Source of the DNA: Gammaproteobacteria bacterium
GTDB taxonomy: Bacteria; Pseudomonadota; Gammaproteobacteria; PS1; Pseudothioglobaceae
Reading direction: 5' to 3'
NCBI GenBank assembly: GCA_028599035.1
Contig: JAQRMT010000006.1
Location: forward strand, 21,929 to 27,858
Length of the DNA stretch: 5,930 nucleotides
Part shown: in pieces, positions 1-5,791 of the stretch
How the letters are laid out: each line of letters begins with the position of its first letter
How positions within the stretch are numbered: position 1 is the first letter of the stretch
The notes under the pieces: model-generated
The model's input: the letters and a program-made list of their open reading frames with translations, nothing else
Told to the model about the DNA's origin: nothing
The model's database searches: none
Program-made: the position numbers and the translations under genes

Positions 1-326
1 CGTTCTTCTTTTTCAACTTGGACAATAATCTCTTGTCCTTCTTTTAAGACATCAGAGATGGTTAGCTTTTCACCCGAGGCTTGTGCGTTTTCTCGTAGCA
101 CTTCGGTAACTTCTTTGAAGGGTAAAAATCCTTGTCTTTCTTTGCCGTAATCGACAAAAGCAGCCTCTAGAGATTGCTCAACTCGCGATATTTTTCCTTT
201 GTAAATATTGCCTTTATTCTTTTGGTTAAGGCTGGTTTCTATATTAAGAGAAGTAAGTTTTTTATTCTTTACAATGGCAACTCTGATTTCTTCGGAGTGC
301 GTTGCGTTTATTAGTATGTGGTTCAT
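1..326 (-). CDS. rne: Ribonuclease E, N-terminal part (truncated by window edge)
   Basis: RNase E is the endoribonuclease that starts most mRNA decay and processes rRNA and tRNA precursors; in gammaproteobacteria it scaffolds the membrane-associated degradosome. The 108 full codons seen here cover the start of the RNase H-like subdomain (residues 1-35, beginning MNHILINATHSEEIRVAIV) and most of the S1 RNA-binding domain (from NIYKGKISRVE at 40-50). The S1 signature AAFVDYG at 55-61 and GFLP at 66-69 place Phe57 and Phe67 exactly where the RNA-contacting phenylalanines lie in the E. coli enzyme. The opening resembles RNase E rather than its shorter paralogue RNase G. The start is secure: an in-frame TAA lies just upstream at 330-332 and an AGGA lies 10 nt before the ATG. 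The catalytic DNase I-like domain and the C-terminal scaffold are outside the window. The pteridine reductase gene lies upstream on the same strand. Confidence 0.95.
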   Translation of the reverse strand, partial: MNHILINATHSEEIRVAIVKNKKLTSLNIETSLNQKNKGNIYKGKISRVEQSLEAAFVDYGKERQGFLPFKEVTEVLRENAQASGEKLTISDVLKEGQEIIVQVEKEE

Positions 327-336
327 GGTTTAATTG

Positions 337-340
337 TCCT
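337..340 (-). promoter_or_regulatory. Shine-Dalgarno of rne
   Basis: AGGA on the minus strand, 10 nt before the rne ATG (324-326). The in-frame stop TAA at 330-332 lies between them, so no longer N-terminus is possible and this site fixes the start. Confidence 0.75.
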
Positions 341-356
341 GATAGAGGGCGTTCTT

Positions 357-501
357 CCACATACAGAGAATCAACACAGTCGTGTTGAGTTGGTATTAAA
401 TTGATGTATAAATGTCTCAAAAATCTATTCCTTATTGGATTGTCAGTCCTTTTTTTGCTTTATTATTTAAAAGTTAATAAATGCTTAATCTCTGTATGTG
501 G
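357..501. repeat. 13-bp perfect inverted repeat, arms 357-369 and 489-501
   Basis: CCACATACAGAGA at 357-369 is the exact reverse complement of TCTCTGTATGTGG at 489-501, with 119 bp between the arms. In an rne transcript from the upstream promoter candidate the arms could form a long-range helix enclosing the 7-bp hairpin, with its proximal arm 16 nt from the rne AGGA. The bases directly flanking the arms do not pair, so the match is exactly 13 bp. No duplicated flanks or transposon ends are visible. Confidence 0.6.
371..388 (-). other. 7-bp hairpin in the rne leader
   Basis: Perfect inverted repeat TCAACAC (371-377) and GTGTTGA (382-388) around a 4-nt loop. On the minus-strand RNA it would end 30 nt before the rne AGGA. 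No T-run follows, so it is not an intrinsic terminator. It lies one base from the proximal arm of the 13-bp repeat, so the two helices could stack. Confidence 0.55.
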
Positions 502-504
502 CAA
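476..504 (-). promoter_or_regulatory. Alternative, weaker rne promoter candidate
   Basis: The minus strand has TTGCCA (499-504; 5 of 6 to the -35 consensus), a 17-nt spacer, then TTTATT (476-481; 4 of 6 to the -10 consensus). Expected start is near 469. Transcripts from here would lack the far arm of the 13-bp inverted repeat, so the two candidate promoters would give leaders with different folding. In such AT-rich DNA a match of this quality can arise by chance. Confidence 0.25.
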
Positions 505-591
505 AAAGCCAATTGTTTGTTGTATTTTGACTTGCACTCAAAAATACTTAAAAAATTCTTTAGTTGATGTTTTTTACACCAAACGGTTTCA

Positions 592-600
592 ATTATATCA
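592..600 (-). promoter_or_regulatory. Candidate rne promoter, extended -10 (TGaTATAAT)
   Basis: The minus strand reads TGATATAAT: a perfect -10 hexamer with the TG of an extended -10 one base upstream. It starts 10 nt after the reductase stop codon. A -35-like TTGAAT (617-622) matches 4 of 6 positions but is 19 nt away, which is long; an extended -10 can work without a good -35. Expected transcription start is near 585. Confidence 0.5.
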
Positions 601-610
601 CAAAAAATGC

Positions 611-1330
611 CTATTGATTCAATGTTCTCCCCCCATCAACATTAATGATTTGACCAGTGATGTAGGATGAATTTGCTAAAAATAAAACAGTATTGGCAAT
701 ATCTTGTGGCGTGCCTTGTTTATTTAAAGGTATTTTATTGAGCATTTTGTTTTTTTGTTCAGTATTGAGTTCGGCTGCATTTTCTGGCCAGAGAATAGAG
801 CCAGGGGCAACACCACAAACACGAATCTCTGGTGCCAGTTCTTTGGCTAAAGTTTGTGTCATCATTGCAACACCTGCTTTTGAAATATTATAAATGGCAT
901 GATTTTTTAGTGGGCGTTGTGCGTGAATATCGACAATATTGATAATACAACCTTGATTTTTTGCCAGCATTGTTGCCAAGGATTGTGACAAAAAGAAGGG
1001 TGCCATTAAGTTGGTGTTGAGAATTTTACTCCAATCATTTTTATCAGCACTTTGAATGGGTGTTGGGTAAAAAACCGAGGCGTTATTTACCAACACATCT
1101 AGTTGTTTTATGCCATTTGCCAGTGTTTGTAGTGCTTGAGTGTCTGATAGCTCTGCCTGCACAAGCGTGGCAGAATCAGTGCGCACTTGATTAAGTTCAT
1201 CGGCTAAAGTTTGCGCTTCTTTGCTAGAATGTCGGTAATGGATAATAACATTGTAATTATGTGCGTGCAGTGTTTTGGCGATTTGTGCGCCAATGCGTTG
1301 TGCGCCGCCGGTAATTAATGCTGTTTTCAT
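611..1330 (-). CDS. Pteridine reductase (PTR1-type short-chain dehydrogenase/reductase)
   Basis: A 239-residue classical-length SDR, predicted to use NADPH to reduce dihydro- or fully oxidised pterins or folates in the cytosol. TGGAQRIG at 7-14 fits the pteridine-reductase form TGxxxRxG of the nucleotide-binding motif. HYRHS at 31-35 supplies basic and serine residues typical of NADPH preference, and NNAS is at 82-85. The catalytic residues are Asp134, Tyr147 and Lys151, with the same 13 and 17 residue spacing as Asp181, Tyr194 and Lys198 of Leishmania PTR1. VAPGSILWPE at 174-183 and the C-terminal VDGG are also typical of the bacterial pteridine reductases. E. coli FolM is a more distant relative with a related activity. 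The many fatty-acid and sugar SDRs lack the TGxxxRxG form. The start is the ATG at 1328-1330, preceded by only a weak AGAAG. The gene diverges from the methyltransferase and lies upstream of rne with no terminator between them. Confidence 0.85.
   Translation of the reverse strand: MKTALITGGAQRIGAQIAKTLHAHNYNVIIHYRHSSKEAQTLADELNQVRTDSATLVQAELSDTQALQTLANGIKQLDVLVNNASVFYPTPIQSADKNDWSKILNTNLMAPFFLSQSLATMLAKNQGCIINIVDIHAQRPLKNHAIYNISKAGVAMMTQTLAKELAPEIRVCGVAPGSILWPENAAELNTEQKNKMLNKIPLNKQGTPQDIANTVLFLANSSYITGQIINVDGGRTLNQ
1222..1230 (+). promoter_or_regulatory. Candidate extended -10 for the methyltransferase-uppP-pepN-pncC unit
   Basis: The plus strand reads TGCTAGAAT: a TG one base before TAGAAT, which matches the -10 consensus at 5 of 6 positions. 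It lies inside the divergent reductase gene, about 88 nt before the methyltransferase ATG. No -35 hexamer is evident. Because the two divergent genes touch, the plus-strand promoter must lie within the reductase coding region, which makes this a reasonable but unproven candidate. Confidence 0.25.
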
Positions 1331-2436
1331 ATAAAATAACTTCTGTGAATCTAGAACAAATAATCAAAAACACCATTATACAAAAAGCTGAAGCTATTGG
1401 GTTTGATGAATTTATGAATTTGGCATTATATTATCCAGCTAAAGGGTATTACAGTGGTGGTAGGCAAAAATTTGGCGAGCAGGGCGATTTTATTACTGCA
1501 CCTGAGACTTCGGATTTATTCGGATTTTGTTTGGCACGACAATGTGCCCAAGTGTTGAGCGGTGAAGATGATATTTTAGAATTTGGTGCAGGCAGTGGGA
1601 TTCTGGCAGCGCAAACCTTATTTGAACTGGGGCGATTGAATAAATTGCCAAAAACCTATTACATTTTAGAATTAAGTGCTGAATTACAACAAAGACAGAA
1701 AGACACTATTAACAAAGCCTTGCCAGAATTAATGGATAGGGTGGTTTGGTTAAACACTCTGCCAGAGCATTTTTCAGGTGTGGTGATTGCCAATGAAGTA
1801 TTAGATGCCATGCCAGCAAAACGACTGATTTATCAAGCAGAGGGCTTTAAGGAATTGGGGGTGGATTGTCAGGATGATGTTTTGGTATGGCAGGAAAAAT
1901 CCCCTTATAGTAACGATAAAATGCACTTGCCTACTAACATTAGGCAGGGTTATACCACCGAAGTAAATGAAAGGGCAATGGCTTGGATTGAGAGTTTGGG
2001 CGAAATAATGGATAAAGGACTGGTGCTGTTGATTGATTATGGCATGGGCAGGGATGAGTATTTTCACCCACAACGAGATGCAGGCACACTCAGGTGTTAT
2101 TATCAACATAAGGCAAGCGAAAACCCATTTAAGCATATCGGTGAGCAGGATATTACCACTTCGGTTAATTTTTCAGATATTGCAAATCAGGCGTCTAGGA
2201 GTGGTTTTGCAGTGACTGGCTACGCTACACAAGCTATGTTTTTAATTTCTTTAGGTATTGATAGCTATTTGCTCGTCGAAAAAGACGAGAAAAAGCGTGC
2301 TAATTTGGCGCAACAAGTTAAACAATTGGTGTTGCCAAGTGCGATGGGCGAGAGTTTTAAAGTATTGGCATTAACAAAAGACATGCAAGTAAAATTACAA
2401 GGCTTTAAAGAGCAAGATTTATCACATAAATTGTAA
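1318..2436 (+). CDS. SAM-dependent methyltransferase, MidA/NDUFAF7 family
   Basis: A 372-residue class I methyltransferase of the DUF185/MidA family. The mitochondrial member NDUFAF7 dimethylates an arginine of the NDUFS2 subunit and is needed for complex I assembly; bacterial substrates are unproven, the NuoD homologue being the obvious candidate. Family blocks in order: FMNLALYYPAKGYYS (32-46), KFGEQGDFITAPE (51-63), the SAM-binding motif LEFGAGSG (87-94), IANEVLDAMP (157-166), LLIDYG (237-242), GTLRCYYQH (256-264), GEQDITTSVNF (275-285) and FKVLAL (347-352). Nothing looks missing. The start is uncertain. ATG 1318 overlaps the first 13 nt of the divergent reductase gene; GTG 1345 in the same frame removes the overlap and drops nine residues. 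Neither has a visible Shine-Dalgarno. The ATG at 1414 is inside a conserved block and is too late. It is probably first in a unit with uppP, which starts 4 nt after its stop. Confidence 0.88.
   Translation: MLFSYKITSVNLEQIIKNTIIQKAEAIGFDEFMNLALYYPAKGYYSGGRQKFGEQGDFITAPETSDLFGFCLARQCAQVLSGEDDILEFGAGSGILAAQTLFELGRLNKLPKTYYILELSAELQQRQKDTINKALPELMDRVVWLNTLPEHFSGVVIANEVLDAMPAKRLIYQAEGFKELGVDCQDDVLVWQEKSPYSNDKMHLPTNIRQGYTTEVNERAMAWIESLGEIMDKGLVLLIDYGMGRDEYFHPQRDAGTLRCYYQHKASENPFKHIGEQDITTSVNFSDIANQASRSGFAVTGYATQAMFLISLGIDSYLLVEKDEKKRANLAQQVKQLVLPSAMGESFKVLALTKDMQVKLQGFKEQDLSHKL
1375..1380 (-). promoter_or_regulatory. Candidate -10 for the pteridine reductase gene
   Basis: The minus strand has a perfect TATAAT here, 44 nt upstream of the reductase ATG, giving a predicted leader of about 40 nt. 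No good -35 lies 16-18 nt upstream, so support is moderate. It sits inside the first codons of the divergent methyltransferase gene. A second TATAAT at 1425-1430 is further away and no better supported. Confidence 0.35.
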
Positions 2437-2440
2437 TTAT

Positions 2441-3235
2441 ATGGATTTTTATCAAACAATTATTTTGGCATTAATACAAGGAGTTAGTGAATTTTTGCCA
2501 ATATCTTCTTCGGCGCATTTAATTTTAGTGCCAAAATTAACCGATTGGACTGATCAGGGCTTGGCGTTTGATGTGGTGGTGCATATGGGCACATTGGTTG
2601 CTGTGGTTTATTATTACCGACACATTATCAACCAATTACTGGGTGATTTTTATCTTTCAATTATTCAAAGAGAAACGGTTGGCGAGTCAAAATTAGCGTG
2701 GGGGCTGTTGTTAGGCACGATTCCTGTGGGTATTTTTGGGTTTTTGTTTAAAGATTTTATTAACAGCGACTTGCGCTCTATTGAGGTTATTGCTTATACT
2801 ACTTTGATATTTGGCGCATTATTAGGTGTTGCAATTTTGATAAATGCTCAGAAAAAAAATGCTAGAGCGTCCTTAGTTTGGATGGATGTTGCTGTTATCG
2901 GTGTAATGCAGGTGTTGGCACTTGTGCCAGGCGTATCTCGTTCTGGCATCACCATCACCGCAGGATTACTAATGGGTTTATCAAGAAAGGCGACAGTTCA
3001 ATTTGCTTTTTTGTTATCAATTCCAGTTATCACATCCTCCGCCTTGTTAATATTAATCGATATTTATCAACAACATCAAACTGCTGATTTAATTTTATTG
3101 GCACTAGGTTTTGTGGTTTCTGCTGTTAGTGCATATTTAGTCATTGTCTTTTTCATTCGTTTGTTGGACACAATGAGTATGATGCCATTTGTGATTTATC
3201 GCTTACTTTTAGGGTTATTTTTACTGACACTATGA
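2441..3235 (+). CDS. uppP: Undecaprenyl-diphosphatase (UppP/BacA)
   Basis: An integral membrane phosphatase that converts undecaprenyl diphosphate to undecaprenyl phosphate, recycling the lipid carrier for peptidoglycan and other surface glycans; extra dosage is known to give bacitracin resistance. The 264 residues match the family's usual 260-280. The two active-site regions are present: QGVSEFLPISSSAHL at 13-27, with the (E/Q)xxxE motif as Gln13 and Glu17 and with His26, and PGVSRSGIT at 163-171 with Arg167. E. coli has Glu at the first position; Gln is an accepted variant. LSRKAT at 180-185 is also typical. Hydrophobic stretches near 1-29, 41-60, 86-104, 115-135, 148-162, 186-207, 215-239 and 248-264 fit the multi-pass fold. 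The ATG lies 4 nt after the methyltransferase stop with no convincing Shine-Dalgarno, so translation is probably coupled to the upstream gene. Confidence 0.96.
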   Translation: MDFYQTIILALIQGVSEFLPISSSAHLILVPKLTDWTDQGLAFDVVVHMGTLVAVVYYYRHIINQLLGDFYLSIIQRETVGESKLAWGLLLGTIPVGIFGFLFKDFINSDLRSIEVIAYTTLIFGALLGVAILINAQKKNARASLVWMDVAVIGVMQVLALVPGVSRSGITITAGLLMGLSRKATVQFAFLLSIPVITSSALLILIDIYQQHQTADLILLALGFVVSAVSAYLVIVFFIRLLDTMSMMPFVIYRLLLGLFLLTL

Positions 3236-3275
3236 GTGCATTTTCATTAAAAAAACACTGAACAAAATTATCAAC

Positions 3276-3279
3276 AGGA
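3276..3279 (+). promoter_or_regulatory. Shine-Dalgarno of pepN
   Basis: AGGA, 10 nt before the pepN ATG, inside the 54-bp uppP-pepN gap. It is the only clear ribosome-binding site on the plus strand of this window. The rest of the gap is AT-rich, and I see no convincing promoter or terminator in it. Confidence 0.7.
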
Positions 3280-3289
3280 TTTTAAAAAA

Positions 3290-5791
3290 ATGACACAACC
3301 ACAGCCTATTTATCGAAAAGATTATGAACCAAGTGCGTATTTAATTCATACCACTGAGTTGCATTTTCAGTTGACTGAAAATGAAACAATTGTCTCCTCA
3401 AAAATTGATTTTTATCAAAATCCAGAATTAAGAAGTTCAGCGTCTCAATTGTTTTTAAATGGCGTGGATTTAGAATTACTTGCTATTTTGGTTGACGGTG
3501 TTAAGCCGAATTATAAAATTATTGAAAACGGTTTATTACTAAAAAATTTACCTAAACATTTTAGCTTGGAAATTAAAACTCGAATTCATCCAAAGAGTAA
3601 TACCAGTCTAAATGGACTGTATCAATCAAGTGGCAATTTTTGCACCCAATGTGAGGCGCATGGCTTTCGCCAAATCACTTATTATTTAGATCGCCCTGAT
3701 GTGTTAAGCGTGTTCACCACACACATTGAAGCAAATCATAATCAGTATCCAGTTCTGCTTAGTAATGGCAATTTGGTTTCTCAATCAAACGGCAAGGCAA
3801 CTTGGAGTGACCCAACGCCCAAGCCTTGTTATTTATTTGCGTTAGTGGCAGGTGATTTTTCTGTTTTAGAGGATACCTACACAACCCTATCAGGCACAAA
3901 AGTAGCACTTAAAATTTACACAGAAGCACATAATGCACATAAAACGCAGTTTGCTATGCAGGCACTTAAACGCGCATTTAAATGGGAAGAAAAGCGTTTT
4001 GGGCTGGAGTATGATTTAAATATTTATATGATTGTGGCAGTCGATGACTTTAATATGGGCGCAATGGAGAATAAAGGCTTGAATGTGTTTAATTCTGCCT
4101 GTGTATTGGCAGATAATAAAACTGCAACCGACGACGATTTTATTAACATTGAAGCCATTATTGGGCACGAATATTTTCATAATTGGACAGGCAATCGTGT
4201 AACTTGCAGAGACTGGTTTCAGTTAAGTTTAAAAGAAGGTCTGACCGTATTTAGAGATCAGGAATTTACTTCTGATTTGCACTCACGCTCAATCAAACGC
4301 ATCGAAGATGTTAATGCGCTACGCACACTACAATTTGCCGAAGATGCAGGGCCGATGGCGCATCCCGTGCGTCCTGAGAGTTATATCGAGATGAATAACT
4401 TTTATACGCTAACCGTTTATGAAAAAGGCGCTGAGGTGATTCGTATGATTCACACTTTTTTGGGTGAAAAAGGCTTTCAAAAAGGCATGAAGCTGTATTT
4501 TGCGCACCATGACGGACAAGCAGTTACCATTGATGATTTTATTAATGCGATGGGCGATGCTAATGCATTTGATTTTACTCAATTTATGCGCTGGTATTCA
4601 CAATCAGGCACACCTGAAGTCAGTATTTCCACGCATTACGACCAAGATAAAAACACCTACACGGCAACAATTAAGCAACAATCAGAGTATTTTTTACCAC
4701 TGGCATTTGCCTTACTAGACGATGCTGGCAGGGAATTAGAAAAAGGAGTTTTAACCATTCAAGATAAAACTCAAGATTTTGTTTTTGAAAACCTACAATC
4801 AGAGCCTACCCCCTCTTGGTTTCGCGGTTTTTCTGCCCCTATTAAACTCATTCACGATTTGAATTTTGAACAAAAGGTGTTTTTAGTTAAGCACGATAGC
4901 GACAGTTTTATCAGGTGGGATAATGCACAGCAACTATGGTTGTCATTGATATTAGACACAGGTGAATGCGATGAAGTGGCGTTTTTCGATGCGATTGAAT
5001 CAATGATTAAACACACGCAAGACAAGTCGTTAGTTTGCGAATTACTGAGTTTGCCTTCCGAGCGCTTTTTACATCAGCAACAAGCCATTATTGATGTGTT
5101 TGATATTCATAATAAGCGCGAGCTGGTTATTCAAAAAGTTACCCAACGCTTTAAACCGTTATTGCTGGAATTATATCAGTCACTTAACACCACTCAAGCC
5201 TACGAATTAACACCTGAGGCTGTAGGTGACAGAGCGTTAAAAAACATCTGTTTATTTTATTTAGCAAAAGACGGTGAATTAGAACTAGCACAAATTCAAT
5301 TCAATTCAGCTAACTGTATGAGTGACAAATTAGCCGCATTTAAAATTCTACTAGACAGCGATAACGCACATCAAAAGCAAATACTCACGGATTTTTACCA
5401 ACAATTTAAAAACGACACTCAAGTGATGGACAAATATTTTTCCGCTCAAGCACTCAGCCCTATCAGCGATGTTCACTCCATAAAAACCCTAATGCAACAC
5501 GAATTATTCTCATTTAATACACCCAACCGCCTGCGTAGCGTAGTCGGCAGTTTTGCCCAAAACTATATCAATTTTCACAACCAAGCTGGCTACGAATTTT
5601 TTACTGATATTATCATCCAACTCAATGCAATCAACCCGCAAATCGGCGCCAGATTAGTGGCAACTTACAATCACTGGAAACGCTTTACTCCTGAACTAAA
5701 AGCCCTACAAAAACAACAATTAGAAACAATCCTGACCAGCAAAAACCTCTCTAAAGATATTTTTGAAATTGTTCAAGCTGCACTTAAATGA
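3290..5791 (+). CDS. pepN: Aminopeptidase N (M1 zinc metallopeptidase)
   Basis: A cytosolic aminopeptidase that removes N-terminal residues from short peptides late in protein turnover. At 833 residues it is somewhat shorter than E. coli PepN (870) but has all functional landmarks. The N-terminal beta domain includes FCTQCEAHGFRQITYYLDRP (117-136), close to E. coli PepN. The exopeptidase motif is GAMEN at 257-261. The zinc site HEYFH at 293-297 is followed by Glu316, giving HExxH-x18-E with ligands His293, His297 and Glu316 and catalytic Glu294. Tyr377 occupies the place of the transition-state tyrosine Tyr381 of E. coli. The remainder, from about 440, is the small beta domain and the helical C-terminal domain, which varies most in this family. 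No signal peptide is seen. The start is supported by an AGGA 10 nt upstream and by the PepN-like opening MTQPQPIYRKDY. The stop overlaps the pncC start. The last 450 nt or so are C-rich on this strand, unlike uppP. Confidence 0.97.
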   Translation: MTQPQPIYRKDYEPSAYLIHTTELHFQLTENETIVSSKIDFYQNPELRSSASQLFLNGVDLELLAILVDGVKPNYKIIENGLLLKNLPKHFSLEIKTRIHPKSNTSLNGLYQSSGNFCTQCEAHGFRQITYYLDRPDVLSVFTTHIEANHNQYPVLLSNGNLVSQSNGKATWSDPTPKPCYLFALVAGDFSVLEDTYTTLSGTKVALKIYTEAHNAHKTQFAMQALKRAFKWEEKRFGLEYDLNIYMIVAVDDFNMGAMENKGLNVFNSACVLADNKTATDDDFINIEAIIGHEYFHNWTGNRVTCRDWFQLSLKEGLTVFRDQEFTSDLHSRSIKRIEDVNALRTLQFAEDAGPMAHPVRPESYIEMNNFYTLTVYEKGAEVIRMIHTFLGEKGFQKGMKLYFAHHDGQAVTIDDFINAMGDANAFDFTQFMRWYSQSGTPEVSISTHYDQDKNTYTATIKQQSEYFLPLAFALLDDAGRELEKGVLTIQDKTQDFVFENLQSEPTPSWFRGFSAPIKLIHDLNFEQKVFLVKHDSDSFIRWDNAQQLWLSLILDTGECDEVAFFDAIESMIKHTQDKSLVCELLSLPSERFLHQQQAIIDVFDIHNKRELVIQKVTQRFKPLLLELYQSLNTTQAYELTPEAVGDRALKNICLFYLAKDGELELAQIQFNSANCMSDKLAAFKILLDSDNAHQKQILTDFYQQFKNDTQVMDKYFSAQALSPISDVHSIKTLMQHELFSFNTPNRLRSVVGSFAQNYINFHNQAGYEFFTDIIIQLNAINPQIGARLVATYNHWKRFTPELKALQKQQLETILTSKNLSKDIFEIVQAALK

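Larger units (their letters stand above)
327..610 (-). promoter_or_regulatory. Gene-free spacer: probable long 5' leader of rne
   Basis: This 284-base stretch lies between the reductase stop and the rne start. It is very AT-rich and holds no convincing coding sequence on either strand. If the extended -10 at 592-600 is the rne promoter, the transcript would start near 585 and carry a leader of about 259 nt. Long leaders are known for rne: in E. coli a 361-nt leader is bound by RNase E itself and lets the enzyme set its own mRNA level. Visible here are a 7-bp hairpin (371-388), a 13-bp inverted repeat (357-369 with 489-501), a 4-bp hairpin TGGC/GCCA (499-502 with 508-511) that would compete with the far arm of the repeat, and the rne ribosome-binding site. 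The regulatory role is inferred from family knowledge plus these structures; no primary-sequence match to the E. coli leader is claimed. Confidence 0.5.

Noticed and set aside
437..456. Weak hairpin GGATT/AGTCC followed by seven T on the plus strand, resembling an intrinsic terminator
   Set aside because: The stem is only 5 bp with one G-U pair and a 3-nt loop, and no plus-strand gene upstream needs terminating. On the minus strand the pairing is broken by a mismatch.
401..670. An 89-residue plus-strand frame with a hydrophobic N-terminal stretch, across the rne leader and the end of the reductase gene
   Set aside because: It has no ribosome-binding site, lies in very AT-rich spacer DNA and ends antisense inside the reductase gene. 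Its composition is that of translated AT-rich non-coding sequence, and I recognise no family.
1801..2136. A 111-residue minus-strand frame inside the methyltransferase gene
   Set aside because: It is an antisense shadow of a well-supported gene, with no recognisable family and no ribosome-binding site.
2272..2289. Perfect 6-bp hairpin CTCGTC-GAAAAA-GACGAG
   Set aside because: It lies inside the methyltransferase coding sequence (residues around VEKDEK), has no following T-run on either strand, and is of a size expected by chance.
2477..2491. Gln instead of Glu at the first position of the UppP active-site motif (residue 13) as a possible inactivating change
   Set aside because: The family motif is (E/Q)xxxE, and Glu17, His26 and Arg167 are intact, so the enzyme should be active.
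2878..3087. A small Cys/His-rich frame inside uppP
   Set aside because: It is an out-of-frame reading of uppP across the conserved PGVSRSGIT region; the uppP frame fully explains the sequence.
4500..4718. A 72-residue out-of-frame reading inside pepN
   Set aside because: It is a shadow of the continuous, motif-complete pepN frame.
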